Assembly: GCA_016875515.1 (NCBI GenBank)
Contig: VGRA01000018.1
Location: forward strand, 1 to 13,225
Direction of reading: 5' to 3'
DNA length: 13,225 bases
Source of the DNA: Deltaproteobacteria bacterium
GTDB taxonomy: Bacteria; Myxococcota; Myxococcia; Myxococcales; Myxococcaceae
Part shown: positions 1 to 7,559 of the stretch, one piece after another
How the letters are laid out: the number at the start of each line of letters is the position of its first letter
How positions within the stretch are numbered: position 1 is the stretch's first letter
Position numbers and translations under genes: made by a program
The notes under the pieces: model-generated
Told to the model about the DNA's origin: nothing
The model's database searches: none
What the model saw: the letters and a program-made list of their open reading frames with translations, nothing else

Positions 1-47
1 CAGCCCCGTTACTGCCAGCTGCGCCGCACGCACCCGCCTCACGTGGC

Positions 48-797
48 TCACTCCCCGAGGTAGGCGCGCCGCACGTCCTCGGACTGCAGCAGCGCCTTGC
101 CCGCCCCCTCCATGGCCACCTCGCCCGTCTCCAGCACGTAGGCGTGGCCCGCGAGGTTGAGCGCGAGGTGCGCGTTCTGCTCCACGAGCAGGATGGACAC
201 GCCCTTACCGTTCACGTCCGCGAGGATGCGGAAGATGAGCTGGATGACCTGGGGGGCGAGCCCCAGCGACGGCTCGTCCAGCAGCAGCAGCCGCGGCCGG
301 CTCATCAGCGCCCGGCTGATGGCGAGCATCTGCTGCTCGCCGCCGGACAGGGTCCCCGCCGCCGCCGCCCAGCGCTCCTTCAGCCGCGGGAAGAGGGAAA
401 GCACCCACGCCTCGTCCGCCGCCACCCCGTCCGCGTCGGTGCGCAGCCACGCGCCGAGGCCCAGGTTCTCCTCCACCGTAAGGTTGGGGAAGATGCCGCG
501 CCCCTCCGGCGCATGCGCCATACCGCGCGCCACCAGCAGGTGGGACGGCATCCCGGTGATGTCCTTGCCTTCCAGGGTGATGCGCCCGTCCGCGGGTCGC
601 AGCATCCCGGACACCGCTCGCAGCAGCGAGGTCTTCCCCGCCCCGTTGCGGCCAATGAGCGCCACCACCTCGCCCTTGCGGACGGAGAGGGACACCCCGC
701 GCACGGCCTGGATGGCGCCGTAGGCAACGTGGAGCCCCTGGCACTCGAGCAGCAATTCAGCTGGACGCTCGCTGCCTGCGCTTCCAACGCCGCTCAC
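48..797 (-). CDS. livF: Branched-chain amino acid ABC transporter ATPase LivF
   Basis: One of two cytoplasmic ATPases that power the LIV/HAAT-family importer encoded by this operon; it is expected to dimerise with LivG under the LivH/LivM permeases. The 249-residue protein has Walker A GRNGAGKT (49-56), ABC signature LSGGEQQ (150-156) and Walker B LLLLDEP (170-176). The H-loop position reads LVEQN rather than EHD, which is normal for LivF and separates it from LivG. Length fits the family (about 235-250). The start is the GTG at 797-795. It overlaps the livG stop as GTGA, gives a LivF-like N-terminus, and has a strong Shine-Dalgarno (GGAGGT) five bases upstream. No ATG lies before residue 65. 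It is the last gene of the operon in view; the 47 bases after it show no convincing terminator, so transcription may continue out of the window. Confidence 0.93.
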   Translation of the reverse strand: MSGVGSAGSERPAELLLECQGLHVAYGAIQAVRGVSLSVRKGEVVALIGRNGAGKTSLLRAVSGMLRPADGRITLEGKDITGMPSHLLVARGMAHAPEGRGIFPNLTVEENLGLGAWLRTDADGVAADEAWVLSLFPRLKERWAAAAGTLSGGEQQMLAISRALMSRPRLLLLDEPSLGLAPQVIQLIFRILADVNGKGVSILLVEQNAHLALNLAGHAYVLETGEVAMEGAGKALLQSEDVRRAYLGE

Positions 798-1687
798 GCC
801 GCACCTCCCGCGCCCGGCGCAGGGGCGTCCCCGAGGTACGCCTCCACCACCTTGGGGTTGGCGCGCACCTCCGCCCCGGTGCCCGCGGCAATGGTCTCCC
901 CGTGGTCCAGCACCGTGATGCGCTCGCAGATGCCCATCACCAGCTTCATGTCGTGCTCGATGACCAGGATGCCCAACCCGAACCGGTCCCGCAGTTGGCC
1001 AATGAGGACCATCAGCTCCGCCTTCTCCCGGGTGTTCATCCCGGCAGCGGGCTCGTCCAGCAGCAGCACCTTCGGGCGCGTGCCCAGCGCGCGGGCAATC
1101 TCCAGCCGCCGCTGCTCGCCGTAGGGGAGGTTGCGCGCCTCCTCGTGGGCGCGGCCTGCGAGCCCCATCACCTCCAATAGCGCCAGGGCTTTGGCGGTGA
1201 GCGCCTCCTCCTCGGCCTGGAAGCCCGGCGTAAGCAGCAGGGCGCGCCACCAGTCGTAGTAGTCGTTGGCGGCGTCCAGCGCGGTGGCCAGGGGCCGCAG
1301 GCCCGACCGCTGCAGGGACTCCACCCGCGCCCGGGAGAACAGCGGGTGCGTCTCCGCCAGGCAGGCCACCTTCACGTTGTCCAGCGCGGTCAGACTCTTG
1401 AACAGCCGGATGTTCTGGAACGTCCTTGCAAGGCCGCGCCGGTTGACCTGAAAGGGGCGCATCCCGTTGACGCGCTCGCCGCACACCCGCACCTCGCCCG
1501 AGGTGGGCTGGTACACGCCCGTCAGCACGTTGAAGGCGGTGGTCTTCCCCGCCCCGTTCGGCCCGATGAGCCCGAGCAACTCTCCCTTGCGGACGGTGAG
1601 GGAGAATTCCGAGAGCGCCTTCAGTCCGCCGAAGACGATGCTGGCAGAACGGGCCTCGAGCAGGACGTCGGATGCGGGGGCGCTCAT
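794..1687 (-). CDS. livG: Branched-chain amino acid ABC transporter ATPase LivG
   Basis: Second cytoplasmic ATPase of the LIV importer. The 297-residue protein has Walker A GPNGAGKT (42-49), Q-loop FQNIRLF (90-96), the LivG-type signature NLPYGEQRRLEIARAL (186-201), Walker B VLLLDEPAAGMN (207-218) and the H-loop IEHDMKLVMG starting at 243. The typical C-terminus EAYLGD is present. It is about 40 residues longer than the roughly 255-residue Escherichia coli LivG. The surplus lies between the Q-loop and the signature (about residues 112-160, including a DYYDWW patch), in the helical subdomain that contacts the permease. The start is the ATG that overlaps the livM stop as ATGA, with an AGGGGG ribosome site seven bases upstream. 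It is followed by livF with a 4-base overlap. Confidence 0.93.
   Translation of the reverse strand: MSAPASDVLLEARSASIVFGGLKALSEFSLTVRKGELLGLIGPNGAGKTTAFNVLTGVYQPTSGEVRVCGERVNGMRPFQVNRRGLARTFQNIRLFKSLTALDNVKVACLAETHPLFSRARVESLQRSGLRPLATALDAANDYYDWWRALLLTPGFQAEEEALTAKALALLEVMGLAGRAHEEARNLPYGEQRRLEIARALGTRPKVLLLDEPAAGMNTREKAELMVLIGQLRDRFGLGILVIEHDMKLVMGICERITVLDHGETIAAGTGAEVRANPKVVEAYLGDAPAPGAGGAA
803..808 (-). promoter_or_regulatory. Shine-Dalgarno of livF inside the livG 3' end
   Basis: On the minus strand the hexamer GGAGGT lies five bases before the GTG start of livF. It falls within the last codons of livG. It decides the GTG start and supports translational coupling through the GTGA overlap. 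Confidence 0.7.
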
Positions 1688-2691
1688 GGCCGTGCCCCCT
1701 GCCCCTTGCGGCGGTCCCACAGTTCCCTCGTGCCGAACAGCCCCTGCGGCCGCGCCAGCATCAGCACCACCAGCAGCAGGCCGTAGACGGGCATGCGCAC
1801 CTGGTCCACCACCGCCCCCGCCCCCTCTCCGGCGAAGCGGTTGAAGCCGCTTCGCAGCGCCTCGGGCAGCAGCGTCAGCACCACCGCGGCGAGGATGCTG
1901 CCGGTGGTGCTGCCCAGCCCCCCGGCCACCACCATCACAACCACCTCCATGCTCTTCACGAAGGTGAAGCTGCCCGGGTTGATGATGGGGACGAAGTGGG
2001 CGAACAGCCCGCCCGCCACCCCGGCGAAGAAGGCGCTCACCACGAAGGCGCGCACCTTGTACGCGGTGGTGTTGACCCCCATGGCCTCGGCGGCCACCTC
2101 GTCCTCGCGGATGGCGGTGAGCGAGCGGCCGTGGCTGGACTCGGCAATGCGGCGCGCCACCAGCACGGCCAGGAAGGCGCACAACCACACGGCGAAGAGG
2201 CTTCCGCGCTGCGGGATGCCGGACAACCCCAGCGCGCCGCCCAGCGCGGGGGTGTTCTGGATGATGACGCGGACGATTTCACCGAACCCCAGCGTGACGA
2301 TGGCCAGGTAGTCCCCCTTCAGCCGCAGCGAAGGCAGCCCCACCACGAAGCCGCACGCCGCCGCCGCCACGCCCCCTGCCAGCAGCGACACCGCGAACAG
2401 CAGTTGATCCGACGCCGCCACCGGCAGCCCCGAGACGGCCACGTCCCCCAGCGGCAGCGACAGCCTGCCTGCCGCGTAGGCCCCCACCGCCATGAAGCCG
2501 GCGTGGCCAATGGAGAACTGCCCCGTCATGCCGTTCACGACGTTGAGCGAGACGGCCAGCACCACGTTCACGCCCACCAGGGACGCCACGTAGACGAAGA
2601 ACTCCTGCCCGCCGAAGAGCCGCTGCCCCGCGGCCAGGGCCAGGCACGCCAGCACCACCGGCAGCACGCCGCGCAACCCAGGAGGGACCAT
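1684..2691 (-). CDS. livM: Branched-chain amino acid ABC transporter permease LivM
   Basis: Inner-membrane permease subunit of the LIV importer (BPD_transp_2 family). The 335-residue protein is strongly hydrophobic, with about 8-10 likely membrane segments from the N-terminus to about residue 312. Family landmarks are NVVNGMTGQFSIGHAGF (50-66), LRLKGDYLAIVTLGFGEI (122-139), the cytoplasmic coupling segment AIREDEVAAEAMGVN (193-207), VVAGGLGSTTGS (254-265) and the ending LARPQGLFG (312-320). The ATG at 2691 is chosen because it shares one base with the livH stop (TGATG), has GGAG eight bases upstream, and leads directly into the first hydrophobic segment. A longer in-frame ORF runs upstream into livH, but that stretch (31 codons) is Gly/Arg-rich and is a shadow of livH. 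Confidence 0.92.
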   Translation of the reverse strand: MVPPGLRGVLPVVLACLALAAGQRLFGGQEFFVYVASLVGVNVVLAVSLNVVNGMTGQFSIGHAGFMAVGAYAAGRLSLPLGDVAVSGLPVAASDQLLFAVSLLAGGVAAAACGFVVGLPSLRLKGDYLAIVTLGFGEIVRVIIQNTPALGGALGLSGIPQRGSLFAVWLCAFLAVLVARRIAESSHGRSLTAIREDEVAAEAMGVNTTAYKVRAFVVSAFFAGVAGGLFAHFVPIINPGSFTFVKSMEVVVMVVAGGLGSTTGSILAAVVLTLLPEALRSGFNRFAGEGAGAVVDQVRMPVYGLLLVVLMLARPQGLFGTRELWDRRKGQGARP

Positions 2692-3611
2692 CACACCTTC
2701 TCCGCCGTGACCCGGCCGAACAGCCCCTCGGGCCGCAGCAGCAGCACCAGGATGAGGAAGCCGAAGGCCACCGCGTCCCGCCACGACGAGGCGGTGTAGC
2801 CCACGACGAATTCCTCCACCAACCCCAGCAGCACCGCCCCCACCACCGCCCCCGGCACGTTGCCGATTCCGCCAATGACGGCCGCCACGAAGGCCTTGAG
2901 CCCCTGCTGCGTGCCCATCAGTGGCTCAATCTTCACGTCCTTGATGGCGAACAGGATGCCCGCCCCCGCGGCCAGCGCGGAGCCCAGCATGAAGGTGACG
3001 GCGATGACGCGGTCGGTGTGGATGCCCAGCAGCGCCGCTGTGCGGTGGTCATGCGAGACGGCGCGCATGGCCCGCCCGAAGCGCGTGCGGAACACGAGGT
3101 ACTGCAGCCCCGCCATCAGCCCCAGCGCCACGGCGAAGCTGATGACCTGCCAGTTCCAGAGCGTCACCTCTCCGTCCAGCAAGGTGAGCCACGGCTGGCG
3201 GCGGATGACCTCCGGGAAGGCCCGCGGGTTGGGGCCGGGGAGGAAGCCCCAGTCCATCTGGAAGCCGTAGGAGACTGCGAAGCTGATTCCAATGGCGGTG
3301 ATGAGCGCCGTCAGCTTGGGCTTCTCCCGCAGCGGCCGGTACGCGAAGCGCTCGATGAGCCAGCCCACCGCCGCGCACGCCGCCATGGAGAGGAAGAAGA
3401 TGGCCAGCACGGACGCCATGCCGAAGCCGCCGCGCTGCTTGAACTGCAGCGCCGAGGCGTACCCCACGTAGGTGCCCATCATCATCACGTCGCCGTGGGC
3501 GAAGTTGATGAGCTTCAGCACCCCGTAGACCATGGTGTAGCCGAGCGCGACCAGCGCGTAGATGGTCCCGGCTGACAGCCCGTTGATGACGTGCTGGAGG
3601 AAGTCGCTCAA
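2691..3611 (-). CDS. livH: Branched-chain amino acid ABC transporter permease LivH
   Basis: Inner-membrane permease subunit that pairs with LivM. The 306-residue length is typical. Family landmarks are the N-terminal INGLSAGTIYALVALGYTMVYG (9-30), LINFAHGDVMMMG (34-46), the cytoplasmic coupling segment AVSHDHRTAALLGI (184-197), VAAVIGGIGNVPGAVVGA (242-259) and the ending LLRPEGLFG (291-299). The start is a TTG (3611-3609): the family N-terminus MSDFLQHVINGLS begins there and the first internal ATG is only at residue 27. No Shine-Dalgarno is visible before it. It lies 10 bases after the binding-protein stop, so it may depend on re-initiation or coupling, and could be translated less than its neighbours. 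Confidence 0.92.
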   Translation of the reverse strand: MSDFLQHVINGLSAGTIYALVALGYTMVYGVLKLINFAHGDVMMMGTYVGYASALQFKQRGGFGMASVLAIFFLSMAACAAVGWLIERFAYRPLREKPKLTALITAIGISFAVSYGFQMDWGFLPGPNPRAFPEVIRRQPWLTLLDGEVTLWNWQVISFAVALGLMAGLQYLVFRTRFGRAMRAVSHDHRTAALLGIHTDRVIAVTFMLGSALAAGAGILFAIKDVKIEPLMGTQQGLKAFVAAVIGGIGNVPGAVVGAVLLGLVEEFVVGYTASSWRDAVAFGFLILVLLLRPEGLFGRVTAEKV

Positions 3612-3621
3612 AACGGGCGGG

Positions 3622-4815
3622 CTACGGGCTCACCGAGGCGGCGAAGACCGCCTTGCCGTTCTCCACCTTCAGCACCACGGCGGGCTTGGTGGCGTTGCGC
3701 TTCTCGTCCAGGGTCAGCTTGCCGGCCGCCCCGTCGAAGTCCTTCGTCTGGGCCAGGGCGTCCCGGATGTCCGGCCCCTCCAGGGACTTGCTTTTGCGCA
3801 GCGCCGCCACCGCCACGTTGGCCGCGTCGTACGCCAGCGCGGCGAGCGAGTCCGGCACCTTGCCGTTGTGCTTCGCCTTGTACGCGGAGATGAACGCCTG
3901 GGTGGCCGGGTTGGGCGAGTCCGGCGAGTAGTGGTTGGTGTAGTAGCTGCCGTCTACCGCGCTGCCGCCCAGCTCGAACAGCTTCTCGGACTCCCAGCCG
4001 TCCCCGCCCAGCAGCACCGCCTTCAGCCCCAGCTCCTGCGCCTGCCGCGCAATGAGCCCCACGTCCGTGTAGTAGCCGGGGATGTAGATGCCGTCCGGCT
4101 TCGCCTTCTTGAGTGCGGTCAGCTGGGCGCGGAAGTCCGTGTCCCCCTTGCTGTAGCTCTCCACGCCGGCCACCTTGCCGCCCATCTCCGCGAAGCGCAG
4201 CTGGAACACGCCGGTGAGCCCCGTGGAGTACGCGGACTTGTTGTCCTGCAGCACCGCCACGTTCTGCAGCTTGAGCGTCTCGCGGGCGAACTTCGCCATG
4301 GCGTAGCCCTGGAACGGGTCAATGAAGCAGACGCGGAAGATGTAGTCCCCCTTCTGCGTGACCGCCTCGTTGGTGGAGGACGGGGACACCATGGGCACCT
4401 TGGCCGCCTGGGCCTTGTCCGCCATGGCCAGCGAGTTGGTGGAGGCCACCTCGCCCAGGATGAGTTTCACCTTGTCCTGGTTGATGAGCCGCACCGCCGC
4501 GTTGGCCGCCTCCTCGGGCTTGCCCTGGTCGTCGTAGACGCGGACCTCCAGCTTCTTGCCGTTCACCCCGCCGGCCGCGTTGGCCTGCTCGAGCGCCAGC
4601 TGGATGCCCTCGTGGGTGCTCTGGCCGAACGTGGCCTCCGCCCCGGTGAGCGAGCCCACCTCGCCCAGCAGGATGACGTCGGAGGCCGGGGGCGGGGCGG
4701 CGGGGGCCTTCAGCTCGGGGGTGGCGGGCGCAGCGGGGGCCTGCGCGGGCTGCTTCTTCTCGCAGCCGGCCAGCAGGGACGCCGCTGCCAAGAGCGCGGG
4801 GAGGAGGGAACGCAT
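3622..4815 (-). CDS. livK: Branched-chain amino acid ABC transporter binding lipoprotein (LivK-like)
   Basis: Extracytoplasmic substrate-binding protein of the LIV importer (periplasmic binding protein, Leu/Ile/Val fold type I). The 397-residue protein has a lipoprotein signal ending in LAGC with Cys18 as the lipidation site, an Ala/Pro-rich tether (about 22-45), then the binding domain from VILLGEVGSLTGAEATFG (47-64). Family features include NGKKLEVRVYDDQG (85-98), the ligand-pocket stretch GEVASTNSLA (121-130), PMVSPSSTN (141-149), and a second lobe with PDGIYIPGYYTD (240-251). Residue +2 after the Cys is Glu, not Asp, which would not signal inner-membrane retention under the enteric rule. 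The ATG is preceded by GGAG with about 8 bases spacing. It is first in the operon, as is usual for the binding protein. The exact ligand (Leu/Ile/Val, other amino acids or amides) cannot be read from sequence. Confidence 0.9.
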   Translation of the reverse strand: MRSLLPALLAAASLLAGCEKKQPAQAPAAPATPELKAPAAPPPASDVILLGEVGSLTGAEATFGQSTHEGIQLALEQANAAGGVNGKKLEVRVYDDQGKPEEAANAAVRLINQDKVKLILGEVASTNSLAMADKAQAAKVPMVSPSSTNEAVTQKGDYIFRVCFIDPFQGYAMAKFARETLKLQNVAVLQDNKSAYSTGLTGVFQLRFAEMGGKVAGVESYSKGDTDFRAQLTALKKAKPDGIYIPGYYTDVGLIARQAQELGLKAVLLGGDGWESEKLFELGGSAVDGSYYTNHYSPDSPNPATQAFISAYKAKHNGKVPDSLAALAYDAANVAVAALRKSKSLEGPDIRDALAQTKDFDGAAGKLTLDEKRNATKPAVVLKVENGKAVFAASVSP

Positions 4816-4996
4816 GGGAGGTGCTCCGGGAAGTGTGGGCCTCTTCAAAGAGAGTGTCTTCCTAGCAGGAAAAGGCCTCCCCCGGTGGGAGTCCCGCCCC
4901 GTGGGACCGCGCCGAGGTCCGCTGTCTCCGGGCAGTTGCGGAGCGCGGGGCCTGGCGGTCGGGGGGCGGTTCCACCGTGCGAGGCTTCTCGGATAG
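4816..4996. promoter_or_regulatory. Divergent intergenic region between livK and the lipoprotein gene
   Basis: This 181-base non-coding stretch separates two divergent genes and must hold the promoter of the liv operon (leftward) and of the lipoprotein gene (rightward). I see no convincing sigma-70 or sigma-54 promoter by eye. It contains a short perfect inverted repeat CTCTT-CA-AAGAG (4841-4852), 25 bases upstream of the livK start. It also contains two mutually exclusive 5-bp stems, CTCCC/GGGAG (4877-4891) and GTCCC/GGGAC (4891-4907). These are candidate operator or leader structures only; such short repeats arise easily in GC-rich DNA. Confidence 0.4.
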
Positions 4997-6115
4997 ATGC
5001 GTCTGCCATCCCTTTTCCCGCTGCTGGCCGCACTCGCATTCTCCTGCGCGCCTCTCGGCCCTTTGGAGCCAGAGCCCGGGGGCGTGCTCCCGCGGGCCGT
5101 GCCTGTGGACGCGGGCGAGGGGCCGGAGGAGCCAGAAGAGCCGGCCCCGGACGCGGGCGCGCGCATGGACGGCGGAGAGCCCACGGGCGGGGACGGCGGC
5201 ACGGGCACGTGTGGAGACGGCACGTGCGCGGGCGAGTCCTGCACGGACTGTCCACGGGATTGTGGAAGCTGCTGCAGCAACACCGGCGGCCGCAGCTGCG
5301 GCGGCAACGGCATCTCCGGCAGCCCGGACACCCTCTACCGGTGTGACGGCACGCGCTATGTGCCGCACGAGACGTGCAGCGGCCCGTGCGTGGTGCTGCC
5401 GTCCGGCGTTCCGGACCGCTGCCCGCTGGGGCCGCCCCCCGCGGGGCTGGTGACGCAGCTGTCGGTGAAGCCGTACGTCGAGGGAAGCTGCCAGTCCGTG
5501 AACTGGCCGGGCTGGCCGCACGCGGCGCAGGCATGCAGCTACAGCGCGTCCGGCAGGAGCGCCACCGTCGCCGTGGCCAACCCGCCCGCCGAGGTGGTGG
5601 CGAAGTGGGTGGTGGACGCCTCCGCCTTCATCCGCCGGCTGCGCGCGCTGCAGACCACCCACCCGGCCGAGTGGGAGCAGGGGCTCTCCGCCATGGCCCG
5701 GCACATGCTGCTGCAGTCCTCGCGCATCTTCCCTCTGGAGGGGGGCGTCATCGAGGACATGGGGAGCGGCCCGGTGGTGTACCCGTTCCTCAAGGGCGTC
5801 ACGCAAGGGTGTTCCAGCGGCTGCTTCTGCCGCATCAACTCCATGGACCGCACCACCTACTGCAGGTGGCGGGAGGCCATGGGCGGGGAGACGGAGGCTT
5901 CGTGCCTGCAGCGGGTGGGGAGTTCCGGCCACACCTCGGGCTGGGCGGACCAGTGTCTGGGCAACCACGCCCGGGCCTGGACGGCGGACTGGAACGAGCA
6001 CTTCCGGGCCATGGCCTGGAGCGCCGGGAAGTCCGTATCCGCCGCGTGCCCCACCGCCAGCGCCTGCACCCCGGCGCAGGTGGTGGCGGAGGTGCGGGCG
6101 GCCTACGGGCCGTAG
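4997..6115 (+). CDS. Cysteine-rich lipoprotein of unknown function
   Basis: Function not recognised. The 372-residue protein begins with a lipoprotein signal (MRLPSLFPLLAALAFSC, lipid Cys17). A disordered Pro/Glu/Asp/Gly linker follows (18-70). A compact cysteine cluster (72-101) contains CGDGTC and ESCTDCPRDCGSC, the pattern of short calcium/disulfide-type repeats often seen in myxobacterial surface proteins; here there is one copy. The larger C-terminal domain (about 150-372) carries at least eight more cysteines, several in close pairs (for example QGCSSGCFC), and is rich in Trp and Arg. This suggests a disulfide-bonded extracytoplasmic fold anchored in the outer membrane. I see no catalytic motif. 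The ATG is the first codon before the signal; GAGG lies about 12 bases upstream. It diverges from the liv operon and converges on the kinase gene. Confidence 0.8.
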   Translation: MRLPSLFPLLAALAFSCAPLGPLEPEPGGVLPRAVPVDAGEGPEEPEEPAPDAGARMDGGEPTGGDGGTGTCGDGTCAGESCTDCPRDCGSCCSNTGGRSCGGNGISGSPDTLYRCDGTRYVPHETCSGPCVVLPSGVPDRCPLGPPPAGLVTQLSVKPYVEGSCQSVNWPGWPHAAQACSYSASGRSATVAVANPPAEVVAKWVVDASAFIRRLRALQTTHPAEWEQGLSAMARHMLLQSSRIFPLEGGVIEDMGSGPVVYPFLKGVTQGCSSGCFCRINSMDRTTYCRWREAMGGETEASCLQRVGSSGHTSGWADQCLGNHARAWTADWNEHFRAMAWSAGKSVSAACPTASACTPAQVVAEVRAAYGP

Positions 6116-6127
6116 GCGGCCTGCGTC
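6091..6127. terminator. Long imperfect hairpin across a convergent gene junction (possible bidirectional terminator)
   Basis: The 7-bp stem GCCTACG (6101-6107) / CGTAGGC (6111-6117) has a 3-base loop GGC. It continues outward past one G/G mismatch (6100/6118) through nine more pairs (6091-6099 with 6119-6127; three are G-U/T wobbles). The hairpin spans the TAG stop of the lipoprotein gene (6113-6115) and reaches the kinase stop (complement of 6126-6128). Because it sits between two converging genes and folds on either strand, it could end transcription both ways. No T-tract follows on either strand, so a classical intrinsic terminator is not proven. Confidence 0.45.
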
Positions 6128-7547
6128 AGCCGTCCCGGTCCGAGGCGGCGGCCTGTTCCGGGAAGGCGCCGCGGAGGAAGGCGGCCAGCTCCGTGGAGGT
6201 GGCCGGGGGGACCGCCTCGGAGAGCGCCCCGGCCATGGCGCGAGCGTCCGGGTAGCGGGCGTGGACGGACTTGTCGCACGCGCGGGCGAGCACCTCCCAC
6301 AGCGGTCCGGGGATGCGCGGGTGCGGGGGCAGCGGGTCACTCACGATGGCGGTCATGGTGAGCAGGTCGTCCCCGCGGTCGAACGGCAGCGTCCCCGCGG
6401 CGGCCTTGTAGAGAACGAGCCCCATGGAGAAGAGGTCGCTCCGGGCGTCCAGGGGCTCGCCGGAGGCCTGCTCCGGGGACATGTAAAGCGGCTTTCCCTT
6501 CACCAGCCCCACGGCGGTGACGCTGCGGTGCATGCGGCTGCGGGCCACCCCGAAGTCCAGCACCTTCACCACCCCGTCGAAGCCGACCATGAGGTTGTGG
6601 GGGGAGAGATCCCGGTGGACCAGCTCCAGCGGGCGGCCGTCTTCTCCCCGCAGACAGTGGGCCGCGTGCAGCCCGCGCAGCGCCTGGCCCACCACGGCGG
6701 AGGCCACCGGCAGCGGCAGCCCCTGCCGGTGGCGGCGGATGACCTGCGAGAGGTCCACCCCGCGCAGCAGCTCCATGGTGAACCAGGGGGCGTCCCCGTC
6801 CCGGCCCTGGTCCAGCACCTCCACCACGTTGGGGTGGCGCAGCCGCAGCCCCAGCCGGGCCTCGGTGGAGAAGGCCTCCACCATGTCCGGCTCGCCCACC
6901 AGGTGGGGCAGCATGCGCTTGAGCGCCACCACGCGGTTGCCCGGCCCCTGCGCCTGGAGCACCTGGGCCATGCCCCCGGTGCCCAGCGGGGCGAGCAGCC
7001 GGTAGGGCCCCATGCGCCCCACGTCCTGCCCCTGCCCGCCCCGGACCAGTGCCGCCAGCCGCTCTGCCGGCCCCTCGCCGCCGTCCAGCCCGGTGAAGGC
7101 GAGCAGCGCCACGTCCAGCTGGTCCGCCATGGCGGCCAGCAGCGCGCGCTGCAGCGGGGCGCCGTCCGGGTGGGCCCCCGGCAGCTCCAGCCCCAGGGCC
7201 CCCAGCCGCACCCCGCCCACGTCCAGCGGGCAGACGAGCAGCGTGTTGCCATTGTCCAGCGGCACCGCGCCGTCCTTCGCGCGGTGGGACTCGAACTCGA
7301 AGCCCGGGGCGCCCGTCACCCGCCCGAGCAGCGGCCCCTCGGGCCCCTCCAGCACCACCGTCCCGGCGGGGGCGCGCAGCATGCGGGCGCAGTAGGAGAG
7401 GAAGACGTCCAGCGCGGCAGAGACCCCCAGCTTGCGGGCGAGGCAGTCCTCCACCACGTCGTCCGCGAGCCGGGTGACGCGCGTCACGGCGCGCAGGAAG
7501 GCGAGTTCCTCCTGTTCGCTGGCGAAGGTGGGGAGGCCGTGTCCCAC
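6126..7547 (-). CDS. Ser/Thr protein kinase with N-terminal GAF-like domain
   Basis: Soluble Hanks-type kinase of 473 residues with no membrane segment. Residues about 43-150 look like a GAF sensor domain: the pattern VCPLDVGGVRLGALGLE (105-121) followed by a helix LLAAMADQLDVALLAF (136-151) is typical. The kinase domain begins near 180: glycine loop GTGGMAQV (189-196), ATP-anchoring Lys210 (VALKRM), helix-C Glu229, catalytic loop HRDLSPHN (311-318, Asp313), metal-binding DFG (331-333), SPE (357-359) and D371LFSMG. All key residues are present, so it should be active. The start is a GTG with no clear ribosome site, 12 bases after the dnaK stop, which implies cotranscription and perhaps coupling with dnaK. 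The target and the GAF ligand are unknown. The C-terminus past about 450 is short and without a recognised domain. Confidence 0.88.
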   Translation of the reverse strand: MGHGLPTFASEQEELAFLRAVTRVTRLADDVVEDCLARKLGVSAALDVFLSYCARMLRAPAGTVVLEGPEGPLLGRVTGAPGFEFESHRAKDGAVPLDNGNTLLVCPLDVGGVRLGALGLELPGAHPDGAPLQRALLAAMADQLDVALLAFTGLDGGEGPAERLAALVRGGQGQDVGRMGPYRLLAPLGTGGMAQVLQAQGPGNRVVALKRMLPHLVGEPDMVEAFSTEARLGLRLRHPNVVEVLDQGRDGDAPWFTMELLRGVDLSQVIRRHRQGLPLPVASAVVGQALRGLHAAHCLRGEDGRPLELVHRDLSPHNLMVGFDGVVKVLDFGVARSRMHRSVTAVGLVKGKPLYMSPEQASGEPLDARSDLFSMGLVLYKAAAGTLPFDRGDDLLTMTAIVSDPLPPHPRIPGPLWEVLARACDKSVHARYPDARAMAGALSEAVPPATSTELAAFLRGAFPEQAAASDRDG

Positions 7548-7559
7548 GGGAGGGGGCCG

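Noticed and set aside
1..47. Possible terminator after livF.
   Set aside because: Only short, weak pairing (around CAGCTG) and no T-run; not supportable, and the sequence ends here.
4816..5331. Upstream extension of the livK reading frame on the minus strand.
   Set aside because: The extra 172 codons are Pro/Ser/Arg-rich and overlap the divergent lipoprotein gene. The signal peptide and lipobox clearly begin at 4815.
3562..5346. A 594-codon plus-strand frame opposite livK and running into the lipoprotein gene.
   Set aside because: It is antisense to a well-supported binding protein, and its composition is typical of a GC shadow. It crosses the divergent promoter region.
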